The position numbers and the translations under genes are program-made. Of a stretch of 64,000 nt of DNA, positions 50,666 through 60,843 are shown one piece after another. Within the stretch, counting starts at the first letter, position 1. Every line of letters begins with the position of its first letter. The stretch covers positions 62,001 through 126,000 of the forward strand of contig CAJOCL010000003.1 in NCBI GenBank assembly GCA_905233565.1, in the 5' to 3' direction. Below the pieces are notes generated by a model. The model saw only the letters and a program-made list of their open reading frames with translations, did no database searches and had not been told where the DNA came from. Source of the stretch: an uncultured Synergistales bacterium. Lineage in GTDB: Bacteria; Synergistota; Synergistia; Synergistales; Aminobacteriaceae.

Positions 50666-51034
50666 CTATACGACTTCAGGAGCAAGCGACAAAATGCGCA
50701 TGTATTTTTTTGCTCTCAGTTCACGCCCGACAGGCCCGAAAATTCTCGTACCTCTTGGCTCTCCGTTTGCATCGATCAATACTGCAGCATTATCGTCAAA
50801 TCTCACGTATGTTCCGTCTCTGCGCCTGACTTCTTTTTTAGTCCTGACTATGACGGCCTTAACTACGCTGCCCTTTGCAATATTGCTGTTCGGAATTGCC
50901 TCACGGACTGAGGCGACTATTACATCGCCTATAGTACCGTAACGCCTTTTGCTTCCGCCCATAACCTGAATGCAGAAGAGTTTTCTTGCTCCCGAATTAT
51001 CAGCGACGTTCAGAACACTTGTAAGCTGTATCAT
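50666..51034 (-). CDS. rplN: 50S ribosomal protein L14
   Basis: A 122-residue protein at the subunit interface. [19 protein letters not shown] and the C-terminal [19 protein letters not shown] are typical. It directly follows rpsQ. Confidence 0.97.
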   Translation of the reverse strand: MIQLTSVLNVADNSGARKLFCIQVMGGSKRRYGTIGDVIVASVREAIPNSNIAKGSVVKAVIVRTKKEVRRRDGTYVRFDDNAAVLIDANGEPRGTRIFGPVGRELRAKKYMRILSLAPEVV

Positions 51035-51331
51035 TTATTCCTGAACCTCCTCTGATGATTCACCTAATTCGCCCTCACTGCCGAACACAGGGGCTTTACG
51101 CATAATTTCAAGCAGCTCCCAGCGTTTGGTCTTGCTGAGGGGTCTTGTCTCTCTGATGCGTACCTCGTCTCCCATTCCGCACTGATTCTCTGCATCATGG
51201 GCAACGTATTTCTTTGCGCGCTTAATTCTCTTACCATAAAGCGGGTGTTCGGCCATTCTCTCAACGCGGACAATTATCGTCTTGTCCATTTTGTTGCTTA
51301 CGACTATACCCGTTCTAACTTTACTCGGCAT
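51035..51331 (-). CDS. rpsQ: 30S ribosomal protein S17
   Basis: A 98-residue OB-fold protein. [20 protein letters not shown] and [20 protein letters not shown] are typical. A short acidic C-terminal extension ([13 protein letters not shown]) follows. The start overlaps the rpmC stop by 11 nt. Confidence 0.95.
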   Translation of the reverse strand: MPSKVRTGIVVSNKMDKTIIVRVERMAEHPLYGKRIKRAKKYVAHDAENQCGMGDEVRIRETRPLSKTKRWELLEIMRKAPVFGSEGELGESSEEVQE

Positions 51332-51554
51332 TGTCTGCTTCCTTTTCTGGCTTAAAAGCGGCCTTTTCAGCTGCTATCGTCATGAGCCTTGCGATGGTCT
51401 TTCTGACATCGCGTATACGGCTGGTATTTTTCAAGTGCCCGACAGCATTCTGAAAACGCAGGTTGAATAATTCTGTCTTGTACTCCTTAATTTTCCCGGC
51501 AATTTCCTCGCTCGTTAATTCTCTGAGCTTTTCCGGCTTTACGCTCGCGTCCAT
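51321..51554 (-). CDS. rpmC: 50S ribosomal protein L29
   Basis: A 77-residue helical protein at the tunnel exit. [20 protein letters not shown] and the [19 protein letters not shown] core are typical. The ATG at 51554 follows the frameshifted rplP end; GGGAGTGA upstream is the likely binding site. Confidence 0.94.
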   Translation of the reverse strand: MDASVKPEKLRELTSEEIAGKIKEYKTELFNLRFQNAVGHLKNTSRIRDVRKTIARLMTIAAEKAAFKPEKEADNAE

Positions 51555-51562
51555 CAGGCTAA

Positions 51563-51955
51563 TCACTCCCTCCGCTGCGTACAAAGCGAACCTTCAGGGG
51601 CAGTTTGTGGCTGTGCGATTTCCTCGCTTATTCCCGAGAACTCGAACAGTACGCGGCCTCTTTTTACGGCGGCTACCCAAAATTCAGGCGCACCTTTTCC
51701 CTTACCCATACGAGTTTCAAGCGGCTTCTTTGTGTATGGCCTGTCAGGGAAAACGCGTATCCAGATTTTTCCGCCCTTTTTCATCTTACGGGATATTGCT
51801 ACACGGGCTGCCTCTATCTGCCTGGCCGAGAGCCATACATTTTCGAGTGCCTGTATACCGTAATCACCGAATGAAATTGTCGTGCCTCCCTTTGAAATTC
51901 CCCTTAACGGAGATCTGTGGGACTTGCGGTATTTTACGCGGCTTGGCATTAACAT
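51563..51955 (-). CDS. rplP: 50S ribosomal protein L16, 3' end apparently frameshifted
   Basis: A 130-residue reading that is a normal L16 through SGISEEIAQ (for example [20 protein letters not shown]). The next conserved residues, about EALRLAA, are missing. The family C-terminus, [16 protein letters not shown], is present only in the +1 frame, ending at a TAG at 51559-51561. The DNA as written looks as if about 20 nt were lost at the junction near 51610/51611, replacing the normal end with [15 protein letters not shown]. This could be an assembly or sequencing error or a real deletion. No other rplP lies in the window. Confidence 0.85.
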   Translation of the reverse strand: MLMPSRVKYRKSHRSPLRGISKGGTTISFGDYGIQALENVWLSARQIEAARVAISRKMKKGGKIWIRVFPDRPYTKKPLETRMGKGKGAPEFWVAAVKRGRVLFEFSGISEEIAQPQTAPEGSLCTQRRE

Positions 51956-51961
51956 GGTGAT

Positions 51962-52645
51962 TTACGCCCCCTTATTCGCCGGCCTGTTTCGCGCCGGACG
52001 TGCCGGAGCCTGAGCCTTTTCGTTTTTTCTGTCGCGGTAAATCCAGACTTTGCAGCCTATTACACCGTACATAGTTACAGCCTCTGCAAAACCGTAATCA
52101 ATATCAGCCCTTATCGTTGAAAGAGGCAGCTGACCTTCGTTGTACCATTCAGTCCTTGCAATTTCAGCACCGCCCAAGCGTCCTGCGACCTGAGCCTTTA
52201 TGCCTTTAACGCCTGCTTTTGTTGCGCGGAAGATTGCCTGTTTCATTGCACGCCTGAATGATACTCTGCGTTCGAGCGAGCTTGCGATACCTTCGGCGAC
52301 TAACTGAGCCTCAACATCAGGATTCTTTATCTCATGAACGTTTACCATTACTTTACCGCCGGTGATGGCCTGAAGTTCATTCTTGATATTCTGAATCTCA
52401 TTTCCGCCCTTGCCGATGACTACGCCCGGCCTTGCCGTGTGAATCGTGAAACGCACAACAGGCCCAACGCGCTCTATCTCGATACGTGAGATCCCTGCGC
52501 CTTCCCACTTTTTCATTATGTACTTACGCAGCTTTATATCTTCATGTAATTTCTTTGCGTAATTTTTTTTGTCGGCGTACCATCTTGACTGGCATTCGCT
52601 TGATACTCCGAGACGGTAGCCGATTGGGTGAACCTTCTGTCCCAT
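51962..52645 (-). CDS. rpsC: 30S ribosomal protein S3
   Basis: A 227-residue protein at the mRNA entry site. GQKVHPIGYRLGV, the KH-domain GXXG in RPGVVIGKGGNEI and the RVSFRRAMKQAI segment are conserved. Confidence 0.97.
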   Translation of the reverse strand: MGQKVHPIGYRLGVSSECQSRWYADKKNYAKKLHEDIKLRKYIMKKWEGAGISRIEIERVGPVVRFTIHTARPGVVIGKGGNEIQNIKNELQAITGGKVMVNVHEIKNPDVEAQLVAEGIASSLERRVSFRRAMKQAIFRATKAGVKGIKAQVAGRLGGAEIARTEWYNEGQLPLSTIRADIDYGFAEAVTMYGVIGCKVWIYRDRKNEKAQAPARPARNRPANKGA

Positions 52646-52647
52646 TC

Positions 52648-53007
52648 TTATTTTGCCTCCTGCTGACGTTCGCCGAGCTTAACGGTGATATGCGTGAGCT
52701 TATGTACATAAGGGTGGGCGCGTCCCATTGATACCGGCCTGAATCTCTTCATTACCGGCCCCTGATCCGCGAAAGCCTCATGGACATAGAGTTTGTCCAA
52801 GTCCATGCCGTAATTATGCTCTGCGTTCGCCATTGCGCTGTTTAAGACCTTGAGGATTAACCCTGCGGCCTTCTTGTCGCTGAACTTCAAAATTACCTGT
52901 GCGCGTTCTGCACTTTTTCCGCGTATAAGTTCAAGCACCTGACGGACTTTATACGGTGAAATTCTGGCGTTTTTCGTCTTTGCTGCTGCTAATTTAATCT
53001 CTGCCAT
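52648..53007 (-). CDS. rplV: 50S ribosomal protein L22
   Basis: A 119-residue protein whose hairpin reaches into the exit tunnel. RISPYKVRQVLELIRGKSAE and the VMKRFRPVSMGRAHPYVHKL hairpin region are typical. Confidence 0.97.
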   Translation of the reverse strand: MAEIKLAAAKTKNARISPYKVRQVLELIRGKSAERAQVILKFSDKKAAGLILKVLNSAMANAEHNYGMDLDKLYVHEAFADQGPVMKRFRPVSMGRAHPYVHKLTHITVKLGERQQEAK

Positions 53008-53010
53008 AAT

Positions 53011-53283
53011 TTATTTACCTTTCTTGTCCTGTCCTGCGTGATGCCCGAATTTTCTCGTCGGAGCAAACTCGCCCAGCTTATGGCCGACCATGTTCTCGCT
53101 GATATAGACGGGAAGGTGCATACGGCCGTTATGTACCGCGATAGTGTGCCCGATCATCTGGGGTACTATCATTGAACGTCTTGACCAGGTTTTAACGACT
53201 TTTTTGCTTCCTGAAACGTTCATTGCTTCTATTCTGTCAAGGAGCCTCTGTTCAACAAAAGGCCCTTTCTTTGATGAGCGCAT
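53011..53283 (-). CDS. rpsS: 30S ribosomal protein S19
   Basis: A 90-residue head protein. [20 protein letters not shown] and the [18 protein letters not shown] end are typical. Confidence 0.97.
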   Translation of the reverse strand: MRSSKKGPFVEQRLLDRIEAMNVSGSKKVVKTWSRRSMIVPQMIGHTIAVHNGRMHLPVYISENMVGHKLGEFAPTRKFGHHAGQDKKGK

Positions 53284-53302
53284 TTTATGTCTTCAGCTCC
53301 TT

Positions 53303-54130
53303 TTACTTGTCATAACGCCTGCGGATTATCAGCTTGTCTGACGGTTTGCGCCTGCGTGTCCTGTAACCCTTCGCAGGAGTTCCCCAAGGCGATACGGGGT
53401 GCTTGTTGGATTTTGATTTTCCTTCACCGCCGCCCATCGGGTGATCTACAGGGTTCATTACCATTCCGCGAACTACCGGCCTTCTGCCCTTCCAGCGTGT
53501 CTTTCCGGCCTTGCCCCACGAAATATTGTCGTAGTCCTCATTGCCGACCTGTCCTACGGTGGCCATGCACTCAAGCAGTATCAGCCTTAATTCACCGCTG
53601 GGCATTCTGATATAAGCGTATTTGCCTTCTTTTGACATTAACTGTGCTGATGTTCCGGCAGCCCTGACGAGTTTTGCGCCGTTTCCAGGCTGGAGTTCAA
53701 GATTATGAATGAACGTACCGACCGGAATATCTTTCAATTTCAGAGCATTGCCCGGCGTAATGTCGCTTTCAGGCCCTGAGTAAATAACATCGCCGACATT
53801 GAGATCCTTCGGCATGATGATATAACGCTTCTCGCCGTCAGCGTAATTAATCAGGCCGATTCGGGCGTTGCGGTTGGGATCATATTCGACCGTTGCGACT
53901 TTTCCCGGAATGCCTAACTTGTCGCGCTTGAAATCTATTATGCGGTAGGCTCTCCTGTGTCCTCCTCCGATATGGCGCATGGTTATACGGCCTGTATTAT
54001 TTCTGCCTCCATGCTTACGGAGATGTACTACAAGTGAACGCTCCGGCTTGTCTGCCGTAATATCTTCGCGCCCCTGAATGCTCATATGGCGGCGGGCAGC
54101 TGTATACGGCTTAAACTGTTTAATTGACAT
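53303..54130 (-). CDS. rplB: 50S ribosomal protein L2
   Basis: A 275-residue protein near the peptidyl-transferase centre. [20 protein letters not shown], and [15 protein letters not shown] with the critical histidine, are conserved. Confidence 0.98.
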   Translation of the reverse strand: MSIKQFKPYTAARRHMSIQGREDITADKPERSLVVHLRKHGGRNNTGRITMRHIGGGHRRAYRIIDFKRDKLGIPGKVATVEYDPNRNARIGLINYADGEKRYIIMPKDLNVGDVIYSGPESDITPGNALKLKDIPVGTFIHNLELQPGNGAKLVRAAGTSAQLMSKEGKYAYIRMPSGELRLILLECMATVGQVGNEDYDNISWGKAGKTRWKGRRPVVRGMVMNPVDHPMGGGEGKSKSNKHPVSPWGTPAKGYRTRRRKPSDKLIIRRRYDK

Positions 54131-54148
54131 CTTCCTGTTTCTCCTACT

Positions 54149-54445
54149 TTATATCGATGCGCCCTCGAAAAATTCTATGTGCTGATCAGGCTTGAGGGCT
54201 ACGATTGCTTTTTTCCAAGAGCGTGTATAACCCTTTGATGCTCCGCGCCTGCGAAGTTTGCCCTTAACGTTTATCGTGTTCACTCCGTCTACTTTTACGT
54301 TGAAAACTTCCTCGACGGCCTTGCGAATCTGAATTTTATTCGCGCTCTTGTGAACTTCAAACGTATATTTATTCATAGCCATCAATGAGCTTGATTTCTC
54401 CGTTATTACAGGGCGTATGATTATGTCATGAGCAGTTAAATTCAT
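54149..54445 (-). CDS. rplW: 50S ribosomal protein L23
   Basis: A 98-residue tunnel-exit protein that docks trigger factor and [24 protein letters not shown] and the [18 protein letters not shown] segment are typical. Overlaps rplD by 4 nt. Confidence 0.96.
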   Translation of the reverse strand: MNLTAHDIIIRPVITEKSSSLMAMNKYTFEVHKSANKIQIRKAVEEVFNVKVDGVNTINVKGKLRRRGASKGYTRSWKKAIVALKPDQHIEFFEGASI

Positions 54446-55068
54446 TTTGAATATACCTCCTCAATCTTTGCGACAACTTCGGGCGTTACAATGAGATTCT
54501 TTGCGTTGAGAATGTCATAGACGTTTATGCTTGCCACGTTGATGCACTTTGCGCCGGGTAAATTTCTGACTGAGCGCGTTACGTTAAGGCCGTTATTGTG
54601 ATAAATGACTAACGTCTTTCCGAATCCGAGAGTGTCAAAAAGATTCTTTACGGCCTTAGTTGACGGCTTCTCGATAGCGTCAAAGCCCTTAACGACCGCC
54701 ATTAACTCTTCGCGTACCTTGTCTGACAATACGCTTCTGAGAGCAAGGCGCATGACCTTTTTATTGACCTTCTGGTGATAATCCCTTGGATGCGGGCCGT
54801 GAGCAACTCCGCCGTGTACCCATATCGGGGAACGCGTACTTCCCTGACGTGCGCGGCCTGTGTGCTTCTGCCTCCAAGGCTTCTTTCCTCCGCCTGAAAC
54901 ATCACCGCGTGTCTTTGTGCTGTGAGTACCCTGACGGCAGTTAGCAAGATGCGCAACGACAACCTGATGAATTGCCGGCATATGCACGGGAACATCAAAG
55001 ACTGCTGATGACAATTCCATTTCTCCGGCTCTGTCTCCGTTGAACTCGTATACTTTTACGAATGGCAT
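54442..55068 (-). CDS. rplD: 50S ribosomal protein L4
   Basis: A 208-residue tunnel-wall protein. The extended loop with [21 protein letters not shown] (core) and [20 protein letters not shown] is typical. In other bacteria L4 represses the S10 operon; no leader for that is obvious here. Confidence 0.96.
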   Translation of the reverse strand: MPFVKVYEFNGDRAGEMELSSAVFDVPVHMPAIHQVVVAHLANCRQGTHSTKTRGDVSGGGKKPWRQKHTGRARQGSTRSPIWVHGGVAHGPHPRDYHQKVNKKVMRLALRSVLSDKVREELMAVVKGFDAIEKPSTKAVKNLFDTLGFGKTLVIYHNNGLNVTRSVRNLPGAKCINVASINVYDILNAKNLIVTPEVVAKIEEVYSK

Positions 55069-55083
55069 TATTCTTTACCCTCC

Positions 55084-55710
55084 TTATGCCTTCTTGCAGA
55101 GGGCAAGCAGACTGTTCTTTGAACCGGGAACTGCGCCTTTTACCAGAAGTAAATTATTCTCAACGTCTACGGCCATTACAGTAAGATTCTTGACCGTTAC
55201 TTTATCGCTGCCCATATGTCCGGGCATTCTCTTGCCGGGAAATACGCGGCCGGGATACGATATAGCACCGCTTGAACCTCCGTGCCTGTGTTCGACCGAA
55301 GTACCGTGACTGAACTGCTGGCCTCCAAAGTGATGACGCTTGATTACTCCTGCAAATCCCTTTCCTTTGGAGATACCCTTAACGTTAATTTTCTCTCCAG
55401 CCTCGAAAATGTCAGCCTTTAACTCCTGTCCAACTTCGTAGCCCTTTACATCGTCAAGCCTAAATTCCCGAAGTGTCTTTCTGGGTTCAAGTTTCAGTTT
55501 CTCGAACATGACCCTCTGTGCTTTGGACAGCTTATGAGCCTTGACAGCCCCGAAGCCGAGAAGAACGGCGGAATATCCGTTCTGTTCAGGGGTTCTCAGA
55601 GCAACGACAGAACACGGCCCTGCAAGGACGACCGTAACAGCTACGGCCTGTCCTTCCGAGTCATAAATCTGTGTCATTCCGAGTTTTTTCCCCAGAATCC
55701 CTATTGACAT
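55084..55710 (-). CDS. rplC: 50S ribosomal protein L3
   Basis: A 208-residue protein. GILGKKLGMTQIYDSEGQAV and the GKGFAGVIKRHHFGGQQFSHG loop region (first part diagnostic), with the glutamine that is methylated in relatives, are present. Confidence 0.97.
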   Translation of the reverse strand: MSIGILGKKLGMTQIYDSEGQAVAVTVVLAGPCSVVALRTPEQNGYSAVLLGFGAVKAHKLSKAQRVMFEKLKLEPRKTLREFRLDDVKGYEVGQELKADIFEAGEKINVKGISKGKGFAGVIKRHHFGGQQFSHGTSVEHRHGGSSGAISYPGRVFPGKRMPGHMGSDKVTVKNLTVMAVDVENNLLLVKGAVPGSKNSLLALCKKA

Positions 55711-55735
55711 AATTGTTAATTCTCCTAACTAATAA

Positions 55736-56041
55736 CTAAAATTTAATCTGTATGTCCACGCCTGACGCTAAATTAAGCTGCATCAGTGCGTCCATAGTCC
55801 TCTGTGTCGGATCTATAATGTCTATAAGCCTCTTGTGAGTACGCATCTCGAACTGCTCGCGGGCATCTTTGTCTTTATGGGGCGATTTCAGTATCGTTAT
55901 CCTTCCCACTTCAGTAGGCAGGGGAATCGGACCCGAAACCCTCGCACCTGTTGACTGTGCCGTCTCTGCAATTTGTGCCGCTGAGATGTCAAGAACTCTG
56001 TGATCAAATGACTTAAGACGTATGCGGATTTTGCGTGCCAT
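55736..56041 (-). CDS. rpsJ: 30S ribosomal protein S10
   Basis: A 101-residue protein with roles in the 30S head and transcription antitermination with Nus[21 protein letters not shown] and [12 protein letters not shown] are typical. It follows tuf by 14 nt. Confidence 0.97.
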   Translation of the reverse strand: MARKIRIRLKSFDHRVLDISAAQIAETAQSTGARVSGPIPLPTEVGRITILKSPHKDKDAREQFEMRTHKRLIDIIDPTQRTMDALMQLNLASGVDIQIKF

Positions 56042-56055
56042 GATTTTTACTCAGC

Positions 56056-57258
56056 TTACTCGATTATCTGGGTTACGACTCCCGCACCGACCGTGTGTCC
56101 GCCTTCACGTACTGCGAAGCGGAGGCCTTCCTCCATTGCTATAGGCACAATAAGCTCAACCTCAAACGTTGCATTGTCGCCAGGCATTACCATTTCGACA
56201 CCCTCAGGAAGTTTGATGTTGCCGGTAACGTCTGTCGTTCTGAAGTAGAACTGAGGCTTGTAGCCTGCAAAGAACGGTGTATGTCTTCCGCCCTCTTCCT
56301 TCTTGAGTACGTAAACTTCACCTTTGAACTTCGTGTGAGGCGTAACGGTGCCGGGCTTTGCGAGAACCTGTCCGCGCTGTACTTCGTCCTTGTCAATGCC
56401 GCGAAGAAGTACGCCTACGTTGTCGCCTGCCTCTGCGCTGTCAAGAATCTTCCTGAACATTTCAAGCGATGTTGCAACCGTCTTGCGCGTATCCCTTGTC
56501 ATTCCGACGATTTCAACTTCCTCGCCTGCCTTGACTACGCCGCGCTCAACTCTTCCCGTAACAACTGTTCCGCGTCCCGTAATCGTGAATACGTCTTCAA
56601 TGGGCATAAGGAACGGTTTATCAATTTCACGTACAGGATCGGGAATGTACTCGTCGCAGGCATCCATAAGATCCCAGATAGGCTTGCAGATAGGATCTTC
56701 ACGTGTTCCGTTGCCTTTTTCGAGAACTTCAAGGGCTGAACCGCGAATAATAGGAATGTCATCGCCGGGAAATTCGTACTTGTTGAGAAGTTCGCGGACT
56801 TCCATTTCAACGAGGTCGAGAAGTTCAGGATCGTCAACCTGATCCGTCTTGTTCATGAACACAACAAGCGCGGGAACGTTGACCTGACGTGCAAGAAGAA
56901 CGTGCTCACGTGTCTGAGGCATAGGGCCGTCCGCTGCTGAAACAACAAGGATTGCGCCGTCCATCTGTGCAGCACCGGTAATCATGTTCTTGATATAGTC
57001 CGCGTGGCCGGGACAGTCGATGTGTGCATAGTGCCTCTTAGGTGTCTGATACTCAACGTGCGCAATGTTAATCGTGATTCCGCGCTCCCTCTCTTCAGGG
57101 GCTTTATCGATCATGTCATATGCTGTGAACTCTGCGAAACTCTGAGTAGCAAGGCACTTTGTGATAGCTGCCGTAAGTGTCGTCTTGCCGTGGTCAATAT
57201 GCCCGATAGTTCCAATATTCAAATGGGGCTTGTTGCGCTCAAACTTTTCTTTTGCCAT
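56056..57258 (-). CDS. tuf: elongation factor Tu
   Basis: A 400-residue GTPase that delivers aminoacyl-tRNA. G1 GHIDHGKT, G3 [13 protein letters not shown]4 NKTD and G5 GSALE are intact, followed by domains 2 and 3. AAGGAG precedes the ATG by about 8 nt. It is the only tuf in the window. Confidence 0.98.
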   Translation of the reverse strand: MAKEKFERNKPHLNIGTIGHIDHGKTTLTAAITKCLATQSFAEFTAYDMIDKAPEERERGITINIAHVEYQTPKRHYAHIDCPGHADYIKNMITGAAQMDGAILVVSAADGPMPQTREHVLLARQVNVPALVVFMNKTDQVDDPELLDLVEMEVRELLNKYEFPGDDIPIIRGSALEVLEKGNGTREDPICKPIWDLMDACDEYIPDPVREIDKPFLMPIEDVFTITGRGTVVTGRVERGVVKAGEEVEIVGMTRDTRKTVATSLEMFRKILDSAEAGDNVGVLLRGIDKDEVQRGQVLAKPGTVTPHTKFKGEVYVLKKEEGGRHTPFFAGYKPQFYFRTTDVTGNIKLPEGVEMVMPGDNATFEVELIVPIAMEEGLRFAVREGGHTVGAGVVTQIIE

Positions 57259-57299
57259 AATTCATTCTCCTTACTTTCTTTTCTTTTGATGATTAAAGA

Positions 57300-59363
57300 T
57301 TAAATTCTCCCCTGCAAAATCTTTTCACTGACTTCCGCAGGTGTCTGCTCGTAATGGTCAAACTGCATTGAATAATTCGCACGTCCTGAAGTCTTGCTTC
57401 TCAGGTCAGTTGCGTAACCGAACATTCCGACCAGAGGAACGAATGCACGTACTATTCTAGCATTTGCCTTCATATCCATACCGTCAATGCGTCCGCGCCT
57501 CGATGATATATCGCCGATTACGTCCCCTAAATATTCTTCAGGTGTTACGACTTCAACTGACATAACTGGCTCCATGAGTACGGGATCGGCTTTTTTCATG
57601 GCCTCTTTGAATCCCATTGACGCTGCGATCTTGAACGCCATTTCTGAACTGTCAACTTCGTGATATGAGCCGTCAACCAGAGCAACTTTCACGCCGATAA
57701 CGGGATAGCCTCCGAGAACGCCCGATTGTATGGACTCTTCAAGACCTTTTTCGACAGCCGCGATAAATTCTTTGGGAATTACGCCGCCAACGATTTTATC
57801 CTCAAACTCGAATTTTCCGCCTTCAATAGGCTCAATCTCAAACACGACATGTCCGTACTGACCGCGTCCGCCTGACTGACGGATGTATTTTCCTTCTGCG
57901 CGTGACGGCTTTCTGATTGCCTCGCGGTAAGATACCTGCGGATTCCCGACTTTTACGTCAACGCCGAACTCGCGCTTTAACCTGTCGACAATAATTTCAA
58001 GATGTAATTCTCCCATTCCTGATATTACTGTCTGCCCGCTCTCATCGTCATTATGTACCCTGAAAGTCGGGTCTTCGTCTGCTAGGGCGTTAAGGCCTTT
58101 TGCGAGTTTAACTTTATCCTGCTGGGTTGCCGGTTCAACAGCGAGCGAGATTACGGGTTCCGGGAACTCCATATTCTCAAGCACTATCGGATTAGCCTCA
58201 TCGCAGAGGGTGTCGCCTGTCCTTGAACTTTTCAGGGACGGAACGGCTACTATCATTCCGGCTTCCATTGAGTCGATATCCTCGCGCTTGTTCGAGTGCA
58301 TTCTCATTATACGGCCTATGCGCTCTTTCTGCCTTGACGTTGGATTATAAAGCACTCCGCCTTTGTCCATTTTCCCCGAATAAACACGGAGGAAAAACAA
58401 TCTTCCCAAATACGGATCGACCGCAATTTTGAATACCAGTGCCGAAAACGGTTCGGCCAGGCTGCTGTGCCTCTCTACAATCTTCTCAGGGTCTGAAGGA
58501 ACAAATCCTTTTATTGCCGGAAGATCTATCGGGCTCGGCAGATATTCGACAACCGCATCGAGTAAAGGCTCAACACATTTATTCTTGAATGCCGATCCGC
58601 ATAAAACGGGCACGGCTTCGAGCTTTATTACGGCCTCGCGCATTGTCTTGCGTATAAGTTCAGAGCTTACGGGCTTGCCCTCAAGATAAAGCGTCATAAT
58701 GTCGTCGCTGAAATCTGAAAGTGCCTCGATTATTTCATCTCTGCCCTGTTTTGCCGACATTGCCAGCTCAGGCGGTATTGTTCCCTCTTTCGGGGGCTGT
58801 CCGAGAACTCCAGGGAAATAATATGCTTTCTGCTCTATTAAATCCACAACACCCTCGAAATCGTCCTCTGCACCTATCGGGAGCTGTACGGGTATAGCGT
58901 TCGCACCGAGCCTCTCGCGCATGGCCTTGACGACTGCGGGGAAATCCGCGCCGATTCTGTCCATTTTGTTTACGAAAGCTACACGCGGAACGTCATATTT
59001 ATCCGCCTGTCTCCATACTGTTTCAGACTGAGGCTCAACCCCTCCGACCGCACAGAATACGGCGACAACTCCATCGAGAACGCGCAGTGAACGCTCAACT
59101 TCTGCCGTAAAATCCACGTGGCCTGGCGTATCAATTAAATTGATAGTATAACCCTTCCACGCGCATGTTGTGGCTGCTGAGGTTATTGTTATTCCTCTTT
59201 CGCGCTCCTGTTCCATCCAGTCCATTGTCGCGGTGCCTTCATGAACTTCTCCGACTTTGTAATTGCTTCCCGTGTAATAGAGAATGCGTTCACTTGTCGT
59301 AGTTTTTCCGGCATCTATATGGGCTGCTATTCCTATGTTTCTTACTTTGCTAATATCCTGCAA
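57300..59363 (-). CDS. fusA: elongation factor G
   Basis: A 687-residue translocase GTPase. G1 [10 protein letters not shown]3 DTPGHVDFT and G4 NKMD are present, then domains II-V with the [13 protein letters not shown] segment and RGRIDGMDM. It starts at a TTG with GCAGGTG upstream. It lies 36 nt after rpsG. Confidence 0.97.
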   Translation of the reverse strand: MQDISKVRNIGIAAHIDAGKTTTSERILYYTGSNYKVGEVHEGTATMDWMEQERERGITITSAATTCAWKGYTINLIDTPGHVDFTAEVERSLRVLDGVVAVFCAVGGVEPQSETVWRQADKYDVPRVAFVNKMDRIGADFPAVVKAMRERLGANAIPVQLPIGAEDDFEGVVDLIEQKAYYFPGVLGQPPKEGTIPPELAMSAKQGRDEIIEALSDFSDDIMTLYLEGKPVSSELIRKTMREAVIKLEAVPVLCGSAFKNKCVEPLLDAVVEYLPSPIDLPAIKGFVPSDPEKIVERHSSLAEPFSALVFKIAVDPYLGRLFFLRVYSGKMDKGGVLYNPTSRQKERIGRIMRMHSNKREDIDSMEAGMIVAVPSLKSSRTGDTLCDEANPIVLENMEFPEPVISLAVEPATQQDKVKLAKGLNALADEDPTFRVHNDDESGQTVISGMGELHLEIIVDRLKREFGVDVKVGNPQVSYREAIRKPSRAEGKYIRQSGGRGQYGHVVFEIEPIEGGKFEFEDKIVGGVIPKEFIAAVEKGLEESIQSGVLGGYPVIGVKVALVDGSYHEVDSSEMAFKIAASMGFKEAMKKADPVLMEPVMSVEVVTPEEYLGDVIGDISSRRGRIDGMDMKANARIVRAFVPLVGMFGYATDLRSKTSGRANYSMQFDHYEQTPAEVSEKILQGRI

Positions 59364-59399
59364 AAATACACACCTGCAAAATTAAATTTTTTTTTCGGC

Positions 59400-59870
59400 T
59401 TACCAGCGGTAATGAGCAAATGCCCTGTTAGCTTCAGCCATTCTGTGAGTGTCATCACGGCGCTTTATTGATGCTCCTTCATTCTTGTAAGCATCCATTA
59501 ATTCACGCATGAGCCTTTCACCCATAGGCATACCCTTTTTTGCCCTTGCATATGAAACTATCCAGCGTATTGAGAGCTGAACGCCTCTTTCCGGCGTAAC
59601 TTCAACGGGTACCTGATAAGTTGCACCGCCGACTCTTCTCGGCCTTACTTCTATATTAGGTGTAACGTTGGCCATAGCTTTTTCAAAAACTTCAAAGGGT
59701 TCAACGCCTAACTTTTCCGCAGCTCCTTCTAATGCTCCGTAGAATATTTTTTCGGCTACGCTGCGTTTTCCTCCCATCATCAGCGCACTGATGAACCTTC
59801 CTGCTGCCGGGTTATTAAATCTTACGTCCGGCTGGGGTTCACGTTTCTTGATGTGTCCTTTTCTCGGCAT
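59400..59870 (-). CDS. rpsG: 30S ribosomal protein S7
   Basis: A 156-residue protein that nucleates the 30S head. MPRKGHIKKREPQPDVRF and RPRRVGGATYQVPVEV are typical. The ATG at 59870 has GGGAGG upstream; the start three codons earlier is atypical. Confidence 0.97.
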   Translation of the reverse strand: MPRKGHIKKREPQPDVRFNNPAAGRFISALMMGGKRSVAEKIFYGALEGAAEKLGVEPFEVFEKAMANVTPNIEVRPRRVGGATYQVPVEVTPERGVQLSIRWIVSYARAKKGMPMGERLMRELMDAYKNEGASIKRRDDTHRMAEANRAFAHYRW

Positions 59871-59887
59871 AATAAGCAATCCTCCCG

Positions 59888-60265
59888 TTAATTGGCTTTC
59901 GGTCTGCGTGCGCCGTACTTTGAGCGGCTCCTCTTGCGGTTTTCAACTCCGCCGCAGTCGAGAGTTCCCCTTATGATGTGATAACGGACACCGGGCAAGT
60001 CCTTAACCCTTCCGCCTCTTACAAGAACGACTGAGTGTTCCTGCAAATTATGGCCGATTCCCGGGATATATGACGTTACTTCGATGCCGTTTGTCAGCCT
60101 GACACGCGCAACTTTTCTTAATGCTGAGTTCGGCTTCTTGGGCGTAATCGTATAAACACGCGTGCAAACGCCCCTTCTGGCCGGATTCCCCTGCAATGCC
60201 GGAGAATTACTCTTGCTTTTCTTTTCCTCGCGTCCTAAACGCACTAACTGATTAATTGTCGGCAC
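59888..60265 (-). CDS. rpsL: 30S ribosomal protein S12
   Basis: A 125-residue decoding-centre protein. [35 protein letters not shown] (streptomycin-site lysines present) and the [19 protein letters not shown] end are conserved. It starts at a GTG with no good binding site just upstream; a strong one lies about 80 nt away beyond an 11-bp stem (see the separate entry). Confidence 0.96.
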   Translation of the reverse strand: MPTINQLVRLGREEKKSKSNSPALQGNPARRGVCTRVYTITPKKPNSALRKVARVRLTNGIEVTSYIPGIGHNLQEHSVVLVRGGRVKDLPGVRYHIIRGTLDCGGVENRKRSRSKYGARRPKAN

Positions 60266-60270
60266 AAGTC

Positions 60271-60346
60271 TCTGCTGTCAAAATTAATTGCGATTACTCT
60301 TCGGGTCTGTAATTCTGCCCTATTAACAGCAGATTTCCCCTCCTTT
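60271..60346 (-). promoter_or_regulatory. rpsL leader: distant Shine-Dalgarno plus long-range stem
   Basis: On the minus strand AAAGGAGGGG (60346-60337) is followed by TCTGCTGTTAA (60333-60323). This can pair over 11 bp (one G-T) with TTGACAGCAGA (60281-60271), just 5 nt before the rpsL GTG. With the stem formed, GGAGG would lie about 10 nt from the start codon. The loop also holds a possible 12-codon CTG-initiated frame (LLIGQNYRPEE). Regulation of the str operon at this site is an inference. Confidence 0.55.
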
Positions 60347-60373
60347 CTTATATTACTGTTAAACAGCCTGATA

Positions 60374-60403
60374 ATCTTAGCAAATATAGGCCGTTAATGT
60401 CAA
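60374..60403 (-). promoter_or_regulatory. promoter of the str-S10-spc ribosomal cluster
   Basis: On the minus strand a perfect TTGACA (60403-60398), an 18-nt spacer and TAAGAT (60379-60374) lie just after hicA and about 110 nt before rpsL. It is the best promoter in this part of the window and gives a leader of about 100 nt. Confidence 0.75.
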
Positions 60404-60407
60404 TAAC

Positions 60408-60605
60408 TTATTTGAACCTGAAATCTAATCCTGCCTGTTTCATAATATCATTAGCTGTGTAGCGTGATTTTATTTTTCCGTCTACAACAATTTCACGGTT
60501 TGATACAGGGCTGAACCAAATATCGTGATCGCCTTTGCCGTGCCTTTTGAAAAAGCAGCCGTGTTGCATCAGAATTTTTCTAACGCGCTTTTCATACTCA
60601 GCCAC
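60408..60605 (-). CDS. hicA: HicA-like toxin (mRNA interferase family)
   Basis: A 65-residue protein with the HicA double-stranded-RNA-binding-like fold. The N-terminal helix VRKILMQHGCFFKRHGKGDH contains the conserved Gly-His of the active site (GDHDIW). HicA toxins cut mRNA when free of HicB. It overlaps hicB by 8 nt. Its stop is 4 nt before the str-operon promoter. Confidence 0.85.
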   Translation of the reverse strand: MAEYEKRVRKILMQHGCFFKRHGKGDHDIWFSPVSNREIVVDGKIKSRYTANDIMKQAGLDFRFK

Positions 60606-60837
60606 TTATAAGCACCCTGTCCAACCTGTCAGACACAAAATTTATATCACAATAATCAGCCTTTATCCCCTCAAATTCCATAAGTTCAGGGACTGTATAT
60701 TTTACCCGTTCGATTAAGGCATCGCATGAGCCTGATTCAAGTACGAGAGCCGGTAAATCATCGCTTGTTGCAACCCAAACGGCTGCTTCATTATCCCAGA
60801 ATAATTTTACCTTGCAGTGCATAACATTCTCACTCAT
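60598..60837 (-). CDS. hicB: HicB-like antitoxin, DUF1902
   Basis: A 79-residue protein with the DUF1902/HicB partial RNase H-like fold (CKVKLFWDNEAAVWVATSDD, then LESGSCDALIERVKYTVPEL). It lacks the C-terminal helix-turn-helix or ribbon-helix-helix seen in longer HicB proteins, so it may not regulate its own promoter. It is followed at once by hicA and lies 6 nt after the cupin gene, so the pair is probably read from an upstream promoter. The start may be a few codons later (M6). Confidence 0.8.
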   Translation of the reverse strand: MSENVMHCKVKLFWDNEAAVWVATSDDLPALVLESGSCDALIERVKYTVPELMEFEGIKADYCDINFVSDRLDRVLISG

Positions 60838-60843
60838 TAAGTA

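Noticed and set aside
56095-56842. Long plus-strand open frames inside tuf
   Set aside because: They mirror the strong codon bias of tuf on the opposite strand and have no independent support.
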